Assembly: GCA_024226515.1 (NCBI GenBank) | Contig: JAAELQ010000008.1 | Span: 97,246-161,245 of the forward strand | Length of the DNA stretch: 64,000 nt | From: a bacterium | GTDB lineage: Bacteria > Acidobacteriota > Polarisedimenticolia > Polarisedimenticolales > Polarisedimenticolaceae | Direction: 5' to 3' | Position numbers and translations under genes: made by a program | Part shown: one piece after another, positions 63,444 to 64,000 of the stretch | How positions within the stretch are numbered: the stretch's first letter is position 1 | Layout: each line of letters starts with the position of its first letter | The notes under the pieces: model-generated | Told to the model about the DNA's origin: nothing | Database searches by the model: none | The model's input: the letters and a program-made list of their open reading frames with translations, nothing else

Positions 63444-64000
63444 ATCGCCTCCTCTTCGGCGGTATGCGCCCCGTGCACCCTCAACATGCCCAGCGGCCCG
63501 TCGACTCCGGCTTCGACCACGGGGAATCCCATGCCCGGACGTACGGCCTGCATCCGAAACACGACCTCCTCACCCGAGGCCGGTACCGTGATTCGGCCCA
63601 CCTCGGGATAGCCCTTGATCGTGACCGCGAGATCTCGATCGAGCCCGCTCGACGTCGCCTTCCACAGCAGCAGATCGCCCTTGGTCGACTCCACGAGCGC
63701 GGGGACCATGCCCGCGGCGCCGAACTGCAGCTCGATCACCCGATCCGGCACACCCCGGGCGAGCTTGTAACCCTCCCAGTCGGTGATCCGTTCGTCCTCG
63801 TGGCGGATCATGGCCTCGGCAGCCTCGCGGTCGGCAAAACACAGCACTCGACTGTCCATGACCGTCGGCATGTGCTCGGAGAGCAAGAACGTCACCGCTT
63901 GCGCCGGGTGCAGCGCAGCGTCTCGATGGTCGGCGAAGTAGAGCTCGACCGGCAGTCGCTGTCCGCCTTTGCGCCGGGCTTCGTGGTTCCTGAGCAGGCA
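63440..64000 (-). CDS. NosL-like protein (5'-partial)
   Basis: The frame is open through the right edge; a GTG at 63895 is internal, since upstream residues continue coherently (RLPVELYFADHRDAALHP then AVTFLLSEHMPTVMDSRVLCF). The segment MDSRVLCFADREAAEAMIRHED resembles NosL copper-chaperone proteins, where the pattern reads F-D/S-x-x-x-x-x-F-x-x-x-x-A. The rest is a beta-rich domain (RVIELQFGAAGMVPALVES, DLAVTIKGYPEVGRITVP). Overlap with the NosY-like gene supports a nos-like cluster, but the Met/Cys metal ligands lie outside the visible part, so the assignment is moderate. Confidence 0.5.
   Translation of the reverse strand, partial: CLLRNHEARRKGGQRLPVELYFADHRDAALHPAQAVTFLLSEHMPTVMDSRVLCFADREAAEAMIRHEDERITDWEGYKLARGVPDRVIELQFGAAGMVPALVESTKGDLLLWKATSSGLDRDLAVTIKGYPEVGRITVPASGEEVVFRMQAVRPGMGFPVVEAGVDGPLGMLRVHGAHTAEEEAM

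Overview
The window is a high-GC (by eye about two thirds G+C), densely packed chromosomal segment from an aerobic Gram-negative bacterium. Evidence for an outer membrane is two phosphate-type porins, a TolC/OprM-type efflux channel, lipoprotein signals and TonB-like domains. The mix of alternative complex III plus a caa3 oxidase, a tricorn-type protease, DUF3857/transglutaminase proteins, a Ser/Thr kinase with TPR repeats, a ligand-propeller histidine kinase and MopE-like Cys motifs resembles Acidobacteriota, Myxococcota and related uncultured lineages. No rRNA or marker gene allows a firmer assignment.

Layout. 1-12.4 kb: end of a thioredoxin-like gene, a porin, a small lipid-A-synthase-N-like membrane protein, a 1087-residue propeller histidine kinase, a tricorn-like protease, a 47-residue Cys/Lys peptide, a GNAT enzyme and a tandem pair of secreted proteins each with two TonB-C-like domains. 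12.4-13.4 kb: tRNA-Asn and a PIN toxin-antitoxin pair. 13.5-20.2 kb: one operon with a strong sigma70-like promoter encoding an exported M1 aminopeptidase and two 652-residue DUF3857 paralogues, one of which has lost the transglutaminase cysteine. 20.2-27.5 kb: a lipoprotein, an SCP2-like protein, a secreted MopE/thrombospondin-3 protein and a Ser/Thr kinase. 27.5-35.2 kb: a tetR-oprM-hlyD-acrB efflux operon with a YIP1 protein and a DUF2752 protein attached at its end. 35.3-37.6 kb: an amidohydrolase lipoprotein and an exported unknown.

37.7-50.9 kb is the respiratory core: actABCDEF (alternative complex III), a small membrane protein, a SCO assembly factor, then caa3 oxidase subunits II, I, III, IV and a second subunit-III-like protein. 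All are on one strand with overlaps or gaps of at most 24 bp, so electron flow from quinol to oxygen is encoded as one unit. 51-56 kb: a zinc-ribbon membrane protein, an M50 protease and a porin in a coupled operon, then a fatty acid desaturase and a eukaryote-type glutamine synthetase (GSII).

56-62.6 kb is accessory DNA: a WG-repeat protein behind a second PIN toxin-antitoxin pair, a broken tRNA-Met, a truncated propeller gene, an IS110-family transposase with a structured upstream non-coding region that is a bridge-RNA candidate, and a broken tRNA-Lys whose T-loop carries a 30-nt hairpin insertion. The two tRNA remnants are direct repeats flanking about 2.7 kb, as expected of a decayed integration site. 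62.6-64 kb: an ABC-2/NosY-type permease and the partial NosL-like gene upstream of it, suggesting that a nos-like transporter cluster continues beyond the right edge.
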